From Rhopalosiphum padi (taxonomy: Eukaryota; Arthropoda; Insecta; Hemiptera; Aphididae), in contig NC_083599.1 of the NCBI RefSeq assembly GCF_020882245.1, positions 43,798,748 through 43,862,747 on the forward strand: a DNA stretch of 64,000 nucleotides. The letters run 5' to 3'. The translations under genes were made by a program, and so were the position numbers. Below, in pieces: positions 47,830 to 61,470 of this stretch. The notes under the pieces are model-generated. The model was not told where the DNA came from and ran no database searches. It saw nothing but the letters and a program-made list of their open reading frames with translations. Position 1 is the stretch's first letter. Each line of letters begins with the position of its first letter.

Positions 47830-50800
47830 TTTAAACAAAATAAAAAAAAAATTTTGAAGAACAGTTTTGACGAGGTCATTTTACGTTAAGAAAGAACTGA
47901 GTACATATATATAATGTATATAATGTATATATAAACGTTTTGTTGTAGAGAATACTTTTTTTTAAAGTATTTAAAATACTATAAGTACCAATACAAATAC
48001 CTATTAAGAATAAGAAAGTATATTGTATATTTTCTGTGACTTTATTAAAAAAAAACCACACACATTTATTACAATCATTATAATTACAATGCACCTAAAT
48101 GAGTGAAATAAGAAAATACTTTACTGTAACAAATTTCACCATTGAATAATTGTGTCTTTGTATTTTTTATATAATTATACTTAAGAATTAAGTGGGTTAT
48201 TTATAAACCTCAACACACTGACGAAGGGTTAAAAGTGAAGTAGATTTTACAAATGTACTCGTATTATTGAAACAAATAATAACAAAACATTAGTATAGAA
48301 TTAAAATTAAAAAAATGTATTGCCTATATAAAGAAAATCCACCGTCAATATCTCTGGTCGTGTCACTTCGTATTATTTTAATAACTATACTTTCTTCGAA
48401 TTTGCTTATTATGTATTATATCATAAAAATATACATTTTTAAGTAAAAGATAAAGATAATCTAAAATAAATGTAAATTATTTAACTCGAATAATATTAAT
48501 ACCTACTTGAATTTAAAATAACTATTCAAATAAATTTGTTATACTAGATGTGTAACACTATATATTTATAAATATTAAATGCGAATATTGAATGTATAAG
48601 TGTCTACATTATAAATTATAATTATAATTATTATGTATGGTATAAGTACATTCAACATGGCTATTATAATTACAATGTATAAATAGTCCGTCTCTACTCT
48701 TCCTGATTCCTGAAACTGTAATATTATTTATTGTGCAGTAAGAACTAATAACGTTTTAGAAGCAAAAAATTCAACCTTAAATATTATAATACGACATACC
48801 GTATAAAAATTGCTGAGTGCAGCTGCAGCATAATGTATTAAATATTAAATATATTATATTATTATTCAGTATTTTAGTATGATAATTGAATCAACTGCGG
48901 AAAGCAAGATGCATTTTTAAGTAATTCGTATTATAGGTAGGTATACGTTTTTTTTAAGAATATTTAAATATTTAATATATATGCCTATAGGAATAGAGTA
49001 TAGTAATTATAAGGGTATAGTTTATGGACTTAATAGTCAAAGTTTAGATGACATCGTGAACGTGCCAAGCCATTAGCCATCATCGAGAGAGCAATGGGTC
49101 ATGCTCTCCTCCCCTTATGTAAATACACAAACACATTTGCCCTTTTTTTTTTCTGGTAGAAACACTAGAAACATACCTAATACCTATTCAATTTTTATGG
49201 GTTTACTGCCAAATTCCAATAATGTCTTGTCAAAATACAATTGTAATATAATATAATGACTAATGAGTATAATAGTTCAGATAATTATATAGAACAAGAC
49301 GGTGTTAAGTGGCGACATCATTTGTCGACGAATTTTAAACGATACCAGACTGAGTCACCGACGTATCCTACGTAATAATACAATATAAGTATAATATATG
49401 CATAATGATCCTTGTTAAAATTTCTAAAAACATTGCATAAACCATAAATTACTCAGTTTGTTTACAGAGATCGATATAATTTTCGATATACGTTCACTGC
49501 GTATATACTATATAGGACGTATATCTACTGTAAGTACTCAAACCTACTTTAATGAATATTTAAAATATAATTATGTCGAGCGAATGTTTTCGGATTTCCC
49601 GTGTAACTCAGCTTAAATATTGTTGTCATTGGATAGATAATAGCTACGTAGACTGTATTATTAATACGATGTGTACCTTATTAGTTGATTTTTTGTAAAA
49701 TGTGGTAATATAATAATGTTAGATAACAATCATCATTATTCATTAGGTGTTATTACTTGTGCACCGCGCGGTGAACCTTTATAGTTCGCATGTGTAATAT
49801 GTATACAGTACTACATTATTTCACAATATAAATACACACAATAGACACGTCGAATCGTTATCGAATAAATCTTTTTTTCAAATCTAACACATCTCGTGTA
49901 TGAAAAATATACGTGAAATAATTTCTTAATAAAAAGACATGTTTACTTTTGAAGTTGAGCAATACATAGTGCATTCGTACCTACTCGTTCATTTATATAC
50001 AATATATTAAGCTGTAATTTTAGCGCAATATTATATAGGTACGACGAGTAATGACTTCTACGGAATAATAGTTAATATAACCTCTGAGGCTCTCAATAAT
50101 ATTGTTAAACCATATTTTATAATAAAAATAATATTTCAATATCTTTCTATAGAGGTAGGATATGGATAAAATCCCAAACTTATGATTTTCGATTTACCAT
50201 AATTTTTATTAAATAAATCAAAATGCCATTTATCCTATGAAGATGCATTAACTTAAGATTACCAAGTTCTTACTCCTTAAATAATAAGGGGGCTTCGTTC
50301 GTTATGAGGGAGGATTATTTATAGCTGTAAAAATCGTTCATACACACAATACGTGTAAATTTTTGATATATAAGTGCTAGAATACCATCAGGCATCAGAT
50401 AAATTCAAATAAATAAACTATGTATTATATAATATATTAAGGCAAAATAAAGTGTAAAAATCAATTGTAAATAATAGTAGAAATTAATTTTATTAAGCAT
50501 TAAAGAAATTTTGTTATTAATTTTAGATTCTGCAAGAATATTTCAATAAAAGTTGTTATGGTAAAGTACCAATATACGATTGAAACGGACTATGAAATAT
50601 CAAGAATATTGGCTATTATTATTAGAGCTTTAAGTGCGTATTACTTATAAAATCTAATTTTATTAATTTTAAATCTAATTTTTTTGCAGCATCTAACATA
50701 CAACCTACTACCTCATGTGATATAACAAAAAATCAACAGAAATAAAACCACTCAAAACCTAAATATAATTATATTATATTATGTATGTATGTATGTATAC

Positions 50801-50890
50801 ATAAAATAATAATAAATAATGACTCGATATCAGATTTAAGACGCGTATCGGTGATCTCATTTATTTTTGGCAGACCAGAGAAGGCATTTT
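47830..50890. other. AT-rich DNA without identifiable genes
   Basis: No supported exon on either strand. It contains an ATGT tetranucleotide run at 50,781-50,800 and scattered CpG-containing patches near 49,305-49,380 and 49,755-49,780 that may be regulatory. Confidence 0.45.
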
Positions 50891-50901
50891 ACAAAAAATA
50901 A

Positions 50902-50939
50902 GGGTGATTCTAGCAGCTGCACCTGTGCTAGATTCACCC
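50902..50939. ncRNA. Strong hairpin, candidate structured RNA
   Basis: GGGTGATTCTAGCA and TGCTAGATTCACCC are complementary at 13 of 14 positions around a 10-base loop (GCTGCACCTG). The flanks (AAGGCATTTTAC and AAACACCTTTT) can extend the stem imperfectly to about 85 bases, the size of a microRNA precursor. It is far more GC-rich than its surroundings. It might equally be the core of a small palindromic transposon. The strand is undecided because the stem reads nearly the same on both. Confidence 0.35.
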
Positions 50940-53020
50940 ATATTTAAACACCTTTTAATACTATTTAATTAATCGCCAATCGGTAAAATATGCAGATGGC
51001 CGTGGAAACGCATATAGGATCTTGAACAAAATATATTATATAGATCAAAACAAAATGTATGTATATCGGTAAACCCGCAAATTGAATTCTTACAATAATT
51101 ACGTATAATAAAATACTCGTAATTCGTATATAGGTTGCTTATACTTGTAAATGAATAAATTAACATTTATAGGAAAACCCATTACTTTCGTTCGTGGTAT
51201 AAAACGTGTATGCTGTATATTATAGTATACCTAACTATTACCATTATTATCTATACAGATTTAATATATTAGTATATGTATTTACATAGGTAATATATTA
51301 ATATTATGCGCTTCAAAGTTTAAGTAATCCACAACAAAGAAATAATAAAATATTAACCGTGGATGTAGCGTTAAGTTACCTACATATTCTATAACTACAC
51401 TGTTTTGAAATTGACGTTTACCCTGAAAGCCACTGCGGCTACGCCTCATATAATATATAATACATTAATATACCTTTATTATATTATGCATATTATTAGA
51501 TTTATGAATAAACATATTTTATACCTTATCATACCCGGTGTTGAAATATCGTAACATTCGTAACAATTTAAAAAACTAATAGGATAAACAATAAATCCTT
51601 TTATTCCCTTTATATTCCTTTGTGTAAAGCAGTAAAGTTTAACGATTTCGTTATTATTTCACCTAACTATGACATTATGTAATAGACTTAAGACATCATA
51701 TTAAACTATTCTAGGGATGTTCACGTTGCATTAAATTCATTATACCTACTGATTACCTATATAGATAATGAAGTATTAACGTGCTGTAGAGTGTAGGTAT
51801 CTATGAAGAAAACTGTGTGTGAAAATGATACAACATAACAATTCAAGACATCAATTATTCCATTTCAACTCATCGCTTACAATTAATATTGGTATTCATA
51901 TGAACACACAAACCACAGCCCGTGTTGGTTACAAGAAAAGAGAAGATTTATTATATTATTAATTTTAGGTACTTATTTAAATAGTCAAAAAGTTAAAAAA
52001 TGGTTGCTGGAATCTAAATTAATATATATTTTTAAATTAATCAAGATAAAAACTAAATAATTTTACGATAAACGATGTAAATCGTATTTAAAAATATCTC
52101 TACAGTTGGTACATTAAACTGCATTATATAATCGCATTTTAGTAGACCTCATAAACGTTTTACTTAACAATATTATGTTTTTATGCACCTACCTTGTCAA
52201 TTTGTTGGGCACATATAATACTGTAGCAAAAGTCATACTGCAGGATACAATGTGTAGGACACTCGTGACTCGTCTCGTTTCGAGTGAATAATTATAAATA
52301 TTTAGATGCAAATTATAAGTAACACTAAACGATGTCCCTATCAAACTGTCATATAATCTGAATATATGTATGTAGTCAATAACAAATGCGACCAACAAAT
52401 TAGGTTTGAATACAAAATGTAAATTAACACGAACTTGTCGTAAGATTAAAAAATTCCATTATATAGATAAAATGTGAACATAAAAAAGAAGTTTGACGTA
52501 CGATCTTTAAAACTATAAATTATAATATGTAAAATAACGTTTGGATATAGGTAGGTACCTACATACAATTATAAACGTGCATATTATATTATATACATAA
52601 ATACGATAAAACATTCTTCTGCCAGAAAAAATTACGAAAGATAAAACTGACGAAAAAAAAATGAATAATTAAAATATATATCTTTCTAAAATCACAATAA
52701 TTTACATTTCTAGTTTTCTACAGTGAATTCTATAGTTGATTCAAAATATTTCTTTTGGCTATTATATAGACCTAAATAGTATGTATATAATATACCATTA
52801 TAATGGTATTGGCAGTAGGTAGATATATTAAATACGGGTATAAGTGTAAGTCAACAGATATATGTTCAGTGGCCAGTAATGTTCGCAGTATATATATTTG
52901 GTGAAAAACCAGCTCGGTGCACACGAATTTCGTATTAATCCCTTGAATTCCGTTGCACTCTTATCTTAAAATAAATAGGTAACACAAATTGCGTCTTCCC
53001 AGTTGAATTATTAGACATAT
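50940..53020. other. AT-rich DNA without identifiable genes
   Basis: No coding exon, clear repeat or structured element was recognised in this stretch. Confidence 0.45.
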
Positions 53021-53026
53021 TTATAT

Positions 53027-53323
53027 TAGTGTTTCTCAGTGGTATACAAACTGATTTAATATTATAAATATATTATTATTTTTTGTAAAAATACAGTGTT
53101 TTTGGTACAGTGCTAAATTTTACCAATCAAGATTTTGAAAATTACTTACGGACCCAAAAGAAATTATATTTTTTAAAATGTATATAAATTGTTTCTTTGA
53201 ATTTCTTATAACCAAAATGTTATAAGTAGCATAATTTTTAATAATTTAAATTTTTTGAGTGCCATTAAAATTTGACCAACGTGCCACTTTTGACACGCGT
53301 GTCATAGATTCACCACCCCATTA
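53027..53323. mobile_element. Decayed hAT-type MITE (TGACACGCGTGTCA family)
   Basis: The left end AGTGTTTCTCAGTGG and right part GAGTGCCATTAAAATTTGAC, CGTGCCACTTTTGACACGCG, TGTCATAGATTCACCACCCC resemble the AGTG.TTCTCA and GGTTCGCCACCCCTG ends of a common arthropod hAT MITE. No clear 8-bp duplication remains. Confidence 0.45.
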
Positions 53324-54724
53324 TTAGATAAATTATTTATCGATGAATATATTTTTCATAAATATTAAATTAAATATGATAAATATGTATATGTGTATAA
53401 ATTGTATATGATTTATGATAATATGTAGTATTATTATTTTATGTTAAATTTTAAAAATACATTTAATTTTAAATTGTTAGTCAAATTTAAATATGTAATC
53501 TTTTTTAGTAATATTACTTTAGGAATTATTTATAAAAATTAATTGTAGGGGGAAATGTTACACGAATTACATCCAGGACACAATTTGTTCAAAAACATAA
53601 TATGTTACTTGTCTTTGGAACACAATTCGTTGCGGTGTACGCTCCACCAGCTAATAAATTTATATTCGATACTTAGGGTAAAATTGTGTTTCACAATCTA
53701 TGTAATTATTATTATTGTATAAGTGTCCAAGTATAAAAGTTGATAATTTAAAAAAAATTACATATATCATACTATTATTTACAATTTAGATTCCACATGA
53801 TCTAGCTTTACTCTTCGAGGAAAATTTCAGTTGAAAATTTAATTTATTTAAGAACCGATTATAAACTACTCGTTTCAAAGTAATTTCAATCTAATGTTTA
53901 AATTAAATACACAAAATTGGAACAGTTAAACGTATTTTTTGGTATAGTATGCGTTAATTTGACGGAGACAACACATACAGGTACTTGATGATAATAGTCT
54001 TAAAAAAATTCTTTAAAACTAAAAACAAATCAGTCTTATGATTTTCTTTTTTTAATTTTTATTTAGCTTCAACAAATGTTGGATATTACTGTTATTAAGT
54101 ACGAGATCATCAATAATTATTTACATTTTTTTTTTTTGAATATTTTATAATATAGTTAAAATATATATTTCAAGTAGATCAAGGGTTTTTTTTAAGTGTA
54201 TATGACTGATTTCATCATCTCTTTTTGAGATCTTAGGATTTATTTTTATAAATGTGTAGGTATTTTTTTCTTATTTATTATTATGAAACAAATCAATTTT
54301 AAATTTAAGTCATTCGAGTTTTTAAAAAGTTATTTGTATATGTGTTACTTCAACATAATATTCACCGCTTCACCTCTACCTTTATAAAATCTTGACTACG
54401 CCTCTGTGCACAGGTAAATATATGTAATGTGTATATATAGATGTGCGTGTACGTGTTTGAGTTTGTATGTATTGAAAATACCTATTAAAATATAAAAATG
54501 GGTACTCGAACACGAATCTACGAGTATACATGACCACCAATTTTAAATTTTAACCGTTTACTGCATCAGTATTATATATAATATTATTCATTTCATATAT
54601 ACTTGATTAGAGTGTTTGTTTTGTTTTCTACCTACAAAAAATAAATTAATGCATATATTGTGTCACCGATAATCGTATAATATTAGGGCTGAGATGGTTC
54701 AAGACTCAGGTATTTGTACTATGT

Positions 54725-54759
<35 letters not shown>

Positions 54760-55518
54760 TACGGAAATCGATTACAACACGTTACACTTTATAATACTAT
54801 ACATGTATCATACATTATATATATTTACGACAACTTAACGATGTCGTATTGCGCAGACACTGTGATTACATTACATATAATAAGCTATATTATTTAGTAA
54901 AAATGTTTCTAGTGCGTTCGGTAGTGTATAGGTATATATATATATATTATATTAAACAGAAAATTGTGAATAGTTGTGGAGGAGGTTTAAAGAATGTCTC
55001 TCCCCTTTCAATCCTATAAAGTTTTAAATGTATATAACCTTCATAAACATTTAACTTATACATAAATATTTTAATTTAAATGATAATTTTAAATGTAAAT
55101 TGATAACAATATAGATACAATAATAATGTATTTATTGGTCTAATGATTATTATTCTACAATATAAAATAGAGTTATTTGGTTAAAATTAACTGATCAAAT
55201 TTTTTTTTTATTAAATACATAAGGAGTTGTATGAATAAAAACTAATATGTAGTACTTGTAAAATCTAAAAGCATAAAAAAGTTCTTAACAAATTTGGACA
55301 ATTCCCCCTTCCCACCAGCAAGTTAAATTATTAAAAATAACACTGTAAACGTCGTTGATGTTACCATCAATATTATGTTGCGCATAAATGTTGATCGCAA
55401 TGATAATAATGACTACACTGTACACAAATATCAAATTAAATTGTAAATAATTATAAATTATAGCTTAAATACATTTATATATCAATAATATAAATTACAT
55501 ACTTACTATAAATAAATA
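53324..55518. other. AT-rich DNA without identifiable genes
   Basis: No exon is supported. A GACGGAGACAACACATAC block at about 53,962 is related to the foldback element at 15.7-16.1 kb. CTTGACTACGCCTCTG at 54,390-54,406 is a solo hAT end. A (TA)n tract occupies about 54,727-54,756. Confidence 0.45.
54390..54406. mobile_element. Solo hAT-type right end
   Basis: The reverse complement CAGAGGCGTAGTCAAG is a typical hAT terminal sequence. No left partner was found upstream. Confidence 0.4.
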
Positions 55519-55677
55519 CAGTCGAGTCGCAATAACTCAAAAAACTTGAGAACTCGAATTTTTTTGTTCCCCTATAATAAATATAAATCATATACAATAA
55601 ATTAATATAAATTTGAGTTGCATATCTCGAAATAAATTTTTATCTCTCTTCAACTTCGAGTAATCGCAACTCGACTG
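55519..55677. mobile_element. Pogo/Tigger-like MITE, 159 bp, flanked by TA
   Basis: CAGTCGAGTCGCAATAACTC and, reversed from the right end, CAGTCGAGTTGCGATTACTC are inverted repeats of about 20 bp. TA dinucleotides flank both ends (55,517-55,518 and 55,678-55,679). The CAGTCGA start and TA target fit the pogo/Tigger branch of Tc1/mariner. It is non-coding. Confidence 0.82.
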
Positions 55678-55679
55678 TA

Positions 55680-57660
55680 TTTTTGTTTGTAGTTACTTAC
55701 TAATAAAAAATAAATTCAAATATTCAATTGATTAATAAAAACTAAAAAATAATATTGTGGTCATAATAATATAAATCTAGATGTAAGTACCGACAAATAA
55801 TTTATAAATTTAAAAAATTAATAATTTAATAATAATTAATAATATAGCATAACAATTAACAATTCCTGAGTTCTGTATTAAATGATTAAAATATTTTGAA
55901 CAATATCTCTTAAATAATGTTTCGATGACTCCATTATAGGTAGGTCGTAGATAGGTACCTACATTAAAATTGGTTACATGTGATTTTTTTTATTTATAAT
56001 GAATTTCCATACTTCATTTGAGAGGAACTAAGGATTGGCTCAACCATGCAATAAATTACGGTAGTACATGATGGTGTATATATATAGTCAGATATTAAAA
56101 AAAATTAAAACAATATTTTTATAGCTCACTCAATTTTCTTGTACTTAATAGTCTTCGATTAACTCTTCCGTGTTCAATAATAATCTTTGTTTAATTTTTC
56201 TGTGGTCAATTGTACTCGTACAAATAATGGGACACGGTGTCCTGCGGACACCCATATAAATATTTATAATTACGCATGTAATAACCTATATACTCTATAG
56301 GTTAGGTACCGTGTTCGGATGCGGTGTTATTCAAACATTTTTGCTTTCGAATTTGTACATTACAATATGGTACTCATTTAATAGTATAAATGTATATTAA
56401 ATACTAATTTGCTTTAGTTGATATAATATAACATTCCAACGTTCGACATATTAAATAAGCAGAGTATTCGAGTGTAGTGGAATTTCATAACCCATAATAT
56501 AAATAATATATTCTATAAATTCACAACCCAACTATACATATACATTTTTGTATATGAACAAAAATATATAATACAACAAGCATACAAAGTTCAAAGTTGG
56601 TTAGGTCACCTGACTGAACTGTAAGTGATTTGTAACTAGGATTCAGTACGTAGTTACTAAAGGTATATAGTTTTAAAAAATCGAGTTTCAAATTGAGTCG
56701 TAAACGTTTCTCCCCTTCCCCTACACTCCCTTTATGGAAATAATTTAAATTTATTAATCACAGGAAGTTCTGTAAAATTAAAGTTAAAAATGAGGCATAG
56801 ACTTAAAAGCGGGTTAGGTTAAATATTACATAAATATATTTATTTTCTATACACTAAACATATTTATTTTTTATGTATACGCTCGTTTGTAAAACTTCCA
56901 ATACTTTTAAAATATCTGTATTCATTGATCTTATTATTTTTCTACGTTTAGTATACGGATTGGTAGAGTACTGAATCTATTTTGTGACGTGGTGTACCTT
57001 ATGCACATGTGTTAAAACTTCCTTCATACAAGAAAAATAAACAATAATATTTTATATTGTAGTACGTGCTGCAAACTACTTGCATCCCTAAAAATGGTAA
57101 CTTTTACAAGTAATAAATTAGATCAATAACTTGTATCCTATTTTATAGATTCAGATTGACTATATATGTATATAAATCATTATTATTGATGTATCATGTC
57201 AATCATTATTTTCAATATTCAATATAACTCGATGGTAATTTTATTGATTTACTCTTAAACTTAAACATCTTTTAAATAAACTTTTTTTTATTATTATTAA
57301 TATTTTGAATTCTACATTTGATCTCTTAATACTTAGATATTTATTAATTATATTTATATCATTAACAATAAGTAATATCTAAGTAAAAATAAAGAAATTT
57401 AATAATTTATAAAATAATTTAAACGCAACTAAGTTATTAAAAAAGGTAAAATACTGGTACGCAAATGTAGACTATCCACTTGTTTTAGTCTTTTTTTAAT
57501 CAGAAAGCAATTTACTTACTAAATAAATGCACTGATCGTACATCGTTATACGATTGTTTCTGTAAAAACTGGAATTATTAATAAGTAATAACTTAGTAAT
57601 ACTTTATATTGTAATGATTAATTATTGTACACGCATTGAATGCATGTCAACGTTTTTTTT
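55680..57660. other. AT-rich DNA without identifiable genes
   Basis: No coding exon or structured element was recognised. Small patches such as GGGACACGGTGTCCTGCGGA at 56,229 stand out in composition but cannot be interpreted. Confidence 0.45.
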
Positions 57661-57662
57661 GT

Positions 57663-57805
57663 TATAACCCCGTCCAATTCATCTTGGCACTCAAAAACCC
57701 GTAAGATTAAAAAAGATATTTATCTAAAAAGTATATAGTTTTTTTTAAAAAACAAAAAATATAACGACCGAGTTTTGAGTGCCAAGATGAACAAGTCGAG
57801 TTATA
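57663..57805. mobile_element. Tc1/mariner-like MITE, 143 bp
   Basis: TTCATCTTGGCACTCAAAA on the left and TTTTGAGTGCCAAGATGAAC on the right are nearly perfect inverted repeats. They extend outward through TATAACCCCGTCC and its imperfect counterpart to TATA at each end. The interior is AT-rich. A TA target is consistent but cannot be separated from the TATA ends. Confidence 0.78.
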
Positions 57806-59158
57806 TACAAGGACTTAGTTTAAATATGTCAAGAGAGAAGGGGTTACACTGATATCAATTTCTTGTCTAAAAATGTATTAAATTGGATATAATATCTAAC
57901 ATACTTACATAAACCAAATGTTAGAAATAGTTAAAATGTATAAACATTAGAAAATAAATGTTTATGACAATAACAATATGTATACTGCGTAGTGTGTACT
58001 AGAAAAAACTAGAGAAAACGCAGCAGCAGCGCGTGCGACGAGTAAGAACATATAAATATTAACTATTCAACTCAGCCTAAATACGCGTTTCGAGTGGTTG
58101 GCATTATTTCAAAAAGTATCTACCAATATACTCTAAATTATGTTTCATAAGAAAGTCATTGCAATAAAATTGGTTTAATATGCAAAACTCAAGATGAAAA
58201 ACAACGTATAGGTAGACTTATTAATATTACGTATAGGTACCACACCAACTAAATATATGTATTATATGAACAATTTGCAAAACGTCAAACATATAACAAT
58301 TTGCCGCCGAGATGTTCCAGTTGCGATATAAGTGCAATGATAATATAATAATAATTACCAGACAATATATGTGCCTACTATCACAAGCTCTCATCATTAC
58401 TCGGCATATATTATCTGTATGACTGCAACTGTAGACAGCCGTGCGTAGTTCGTGTAAACGTGCAATAATAATTTTAAGTCAATCCGTCTAAATAAATGTA
58501 TACATATATAACATATTATATTAGTTATTATAAGAGAACTGAGAAATATACGTTTGAAGAAAATTATTCACAGCGAACGATTGCAACATACACTATGCCT
58601 ATAACAGGTAATGTTCGGGCCATCATTTTGTCTTCTCAAAAAATTCTCAATCCCTAAAAAAAATAGTTTCTATTCCATATTTAACGGGCATTATTGTTTT
58701 ATAGCTCGTTTAATTAGAACGATTTTAATTATTTCAAAATTATTAGTAAAATAAATTTTATTTTCAGAATGTTTTTGAAGTCAACATAGTTTTTATTATT
58801 GGGTCTTGGACTCTTATTTGTCTCGTTCAAGTTTTCGTTCATAATGTTTTTAGCATAAGACCATTGATCATTTTTAAAATTTACTTCTATAATAGGTTCG
58901 AATTATTTTAAACTCCTGAAACCTAATTAATAACTACAATTTTTTGCGATTTAACTATTTAATTTAGTTTAAACTGTTATTCATTTCATATTTGTACATA
59001 ATAAAATGTCCATATTTTTTATGTCCACTAATAAAAAATATATTATTTTATATGTTTAATAAAAAAATATAACTTATTTTATATTATACATTTATAAAAC
59101 TTTTTAAATTCTTAAACTTTACTAATATTTGGGATATGTCTTACAGATTTACCTAATA

Positions 59159-59604
59159 AATAACCTCGTGAAAAAATAACCACGGAAAAATAACCCTATA
59201 ATAAAAATGATTGTGTTTCTACCTAATTATAAATGTGTATTAGAATTTCATTAATTTATAAACATTAAACAAATTTTTTCAATCACGGTAAATTTTTTTG
59301 AAATATCAATAATAAATAAATAAATGAAAATTCACAATAAATGTGTATTACAATTTCAAGATCTGATCGATATGACAGACAGACCGTGGCACCGTGCTCC
59401 GAATCTTTTTTTTGTAGGTACCTACAATAATTTATCATTTAAGTCAAATTTAACATTATTTGGGGGACATAAAAATTGTACGTATATTGTATATACTATG
59501 TATGTTATAAACTGTATTATACGCAATGGCATAATACTAATATTTAGAATAATTTGCAAAATCTTACAAAATCTCATAATGAGTCATTTTTTCACGGGGT
59601 TATT
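59159..59604. repeat. Inverted repeat pair AATAACC.CGTGAAAAAAT.AC
   Basis: AATAACCTCGTGAAAAAATA at 59,159 and the reverse complement of GTCATTTTTTCACGGGGTTA at 59,583 agree over about 22 bases with two or three differences. They may be the ends of a decayed element, but no target duplication was seen. Confidence 0.4.
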
Positions 59605-61199
59605 TTTTTGGGGGACTAAATTTCCGTGTTTTTTTTTCGCGGAACTGTCTTACAGCCTTCGGGTTGTATTATCAAATAATATAGTATTGTTAAGCTATAA
59701 TAGTTAATTAAAATTGCAATTTTTATAACTAATGGCTTTAGACCACCCTAACTCTAAAAAATATATATAAATAATACATATTTATACAAAAGGCTAACAA
59801 ATATTTTGAATACAATGAAGACTATTTTCATAAACTTTATGTAAATATTTAGGTGCTTAATTTTTTTCCTTATTTGATAAAGTAAACTACAATCAATACA
59901 ATAGTATTTACATTTAGTAATTGAGATGTAAGAATATAAGCAATAACAATGAATATTTTGAATATGGGAAATTGTCCAGTGATAACACCTAGCTAAGTAC
60001 TTAATTTATAATTTATAAGATACATCCTGTATTAAAAATTAATTGTCTTTAGTACCTACCTGTATTTCCTAAAAATTTTAGTCTTATATAAACAATTATA
60101 AAGTTATTTATAAGTGTTGATACGTAAATCTATACTCGTTTATTTATTTGAAATAAAAAATGCATTTTATATTTAATTCCGAAAGATGATGTAGGTAGTT
60201 GTAATTTGGTTTATCAAGTTAATATTGGTACGTTACGTAGACATCAAACACATGGTCTTAAGCACTTTAAATCGCTTATAGGTATCCACTAACCACATAA
60301 TATAATATGTATTATGTACCGAAATAATTAACCAAATGTCGGTGCCCGGTGTCGGTTTGTTAGTGGACAAATATTCAGGTACTGCATGTGAGTCTGTGAG
60401 TCAGTATTATTTTATTTGAACAATATTACTCAATTTACAAAGCGCGCAGCTGAATCTATACAATGCGCACTGATAATAACAATATAATAAACATACCAAG
60501 AACGCGTGAGCAAATTGCAAATCTTTTTAAGCGCTACAGATGATAAACAACAAATGAAAAAAAAATGTTATGTAATAATTGTTTACTGACCGGTTTTTTG
60601 CGATATACAGGTGACGGGTGTCTATGTGACTTCATTTTAATATATATGGTATTATATTATTATATCATTCGTTCGAGAATATTCGTAAGGAAATTATAAC
60701 CGATTTCGGTGTCATTGAAAGAGGATGCATACTCATTCGTTGTGTTTGTTATTCACATACTTACGTAATGTATAAATAAATAATTTACGTTCTTCGTTAC
60801 TTCTATTTTTTTCTTATCAGATTATTTAGATTAAATGTATCTACTACACTTAAATTTAATTATTTTAATTCTAAAATAAATTTAGGTTGATATAATCAGA
60901 CAATTGAAGATTACTTATAAGTTTATTTAAAAGTAAAAAAACTAATTATAGAGCATAGATAATGTGAGGTACCTATTGTATTTTAGGTTTTAATTTAATT
61001 ATAGGTAAATTTATTCTAATATCAAAATTCAAAAACCAGACAAAAGAGGAAATGTAAATTTATAGAACTTATATTATATTTGGGCCTAAGAACTTATGCA
61101 CTAAAAATAGGCGTTCAATGTATGTAATATTAATAATTGGTACCAAAATATCCCTAAGATTATATTTTCTTCTTAAATTACAAAAATTTTAGGACAACT

Positions 61200-61470
61200 G
61201 TTGTGTAAATATTTCCATTTCCGCTTAGTTTTTTACCAATTATTTTAAAAGGTATTGAAAATTATCTATTACTATATGTACTTTAATACTTCTCCCCTCT
61301 CCCCCAAAGTACCAATCAGACCCAATTTTCTACCCTCTACAGTCTAAATAGAAAATTGAAGATTATTTTCTTGTATATAAACGTCTGCAGTCACACATAC
61401 ACATACAAAATAATAATAATAAAAACACATATCCTTTGTAAAAACTAATACATTTATCGTTATGCATCTA
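61200..61470. repeat. Dispersed aphid repeat, diverged copy
   Basis: AAAGTACCAATCAGACCCAA, TAGAAAATTGAAGATTATTT and the following CACACATACACATA track the same order as the copy at 45,160-45,445. Confidence 0.45.

Noticed and set aside
59324..59707. 127-codon ORF, the longest in the window
   Set aside because: No domain, no splice or polyadenylation context, hydrophobic low-complexity residues driven by T-rich DNA, and it lies between inverted repeats.
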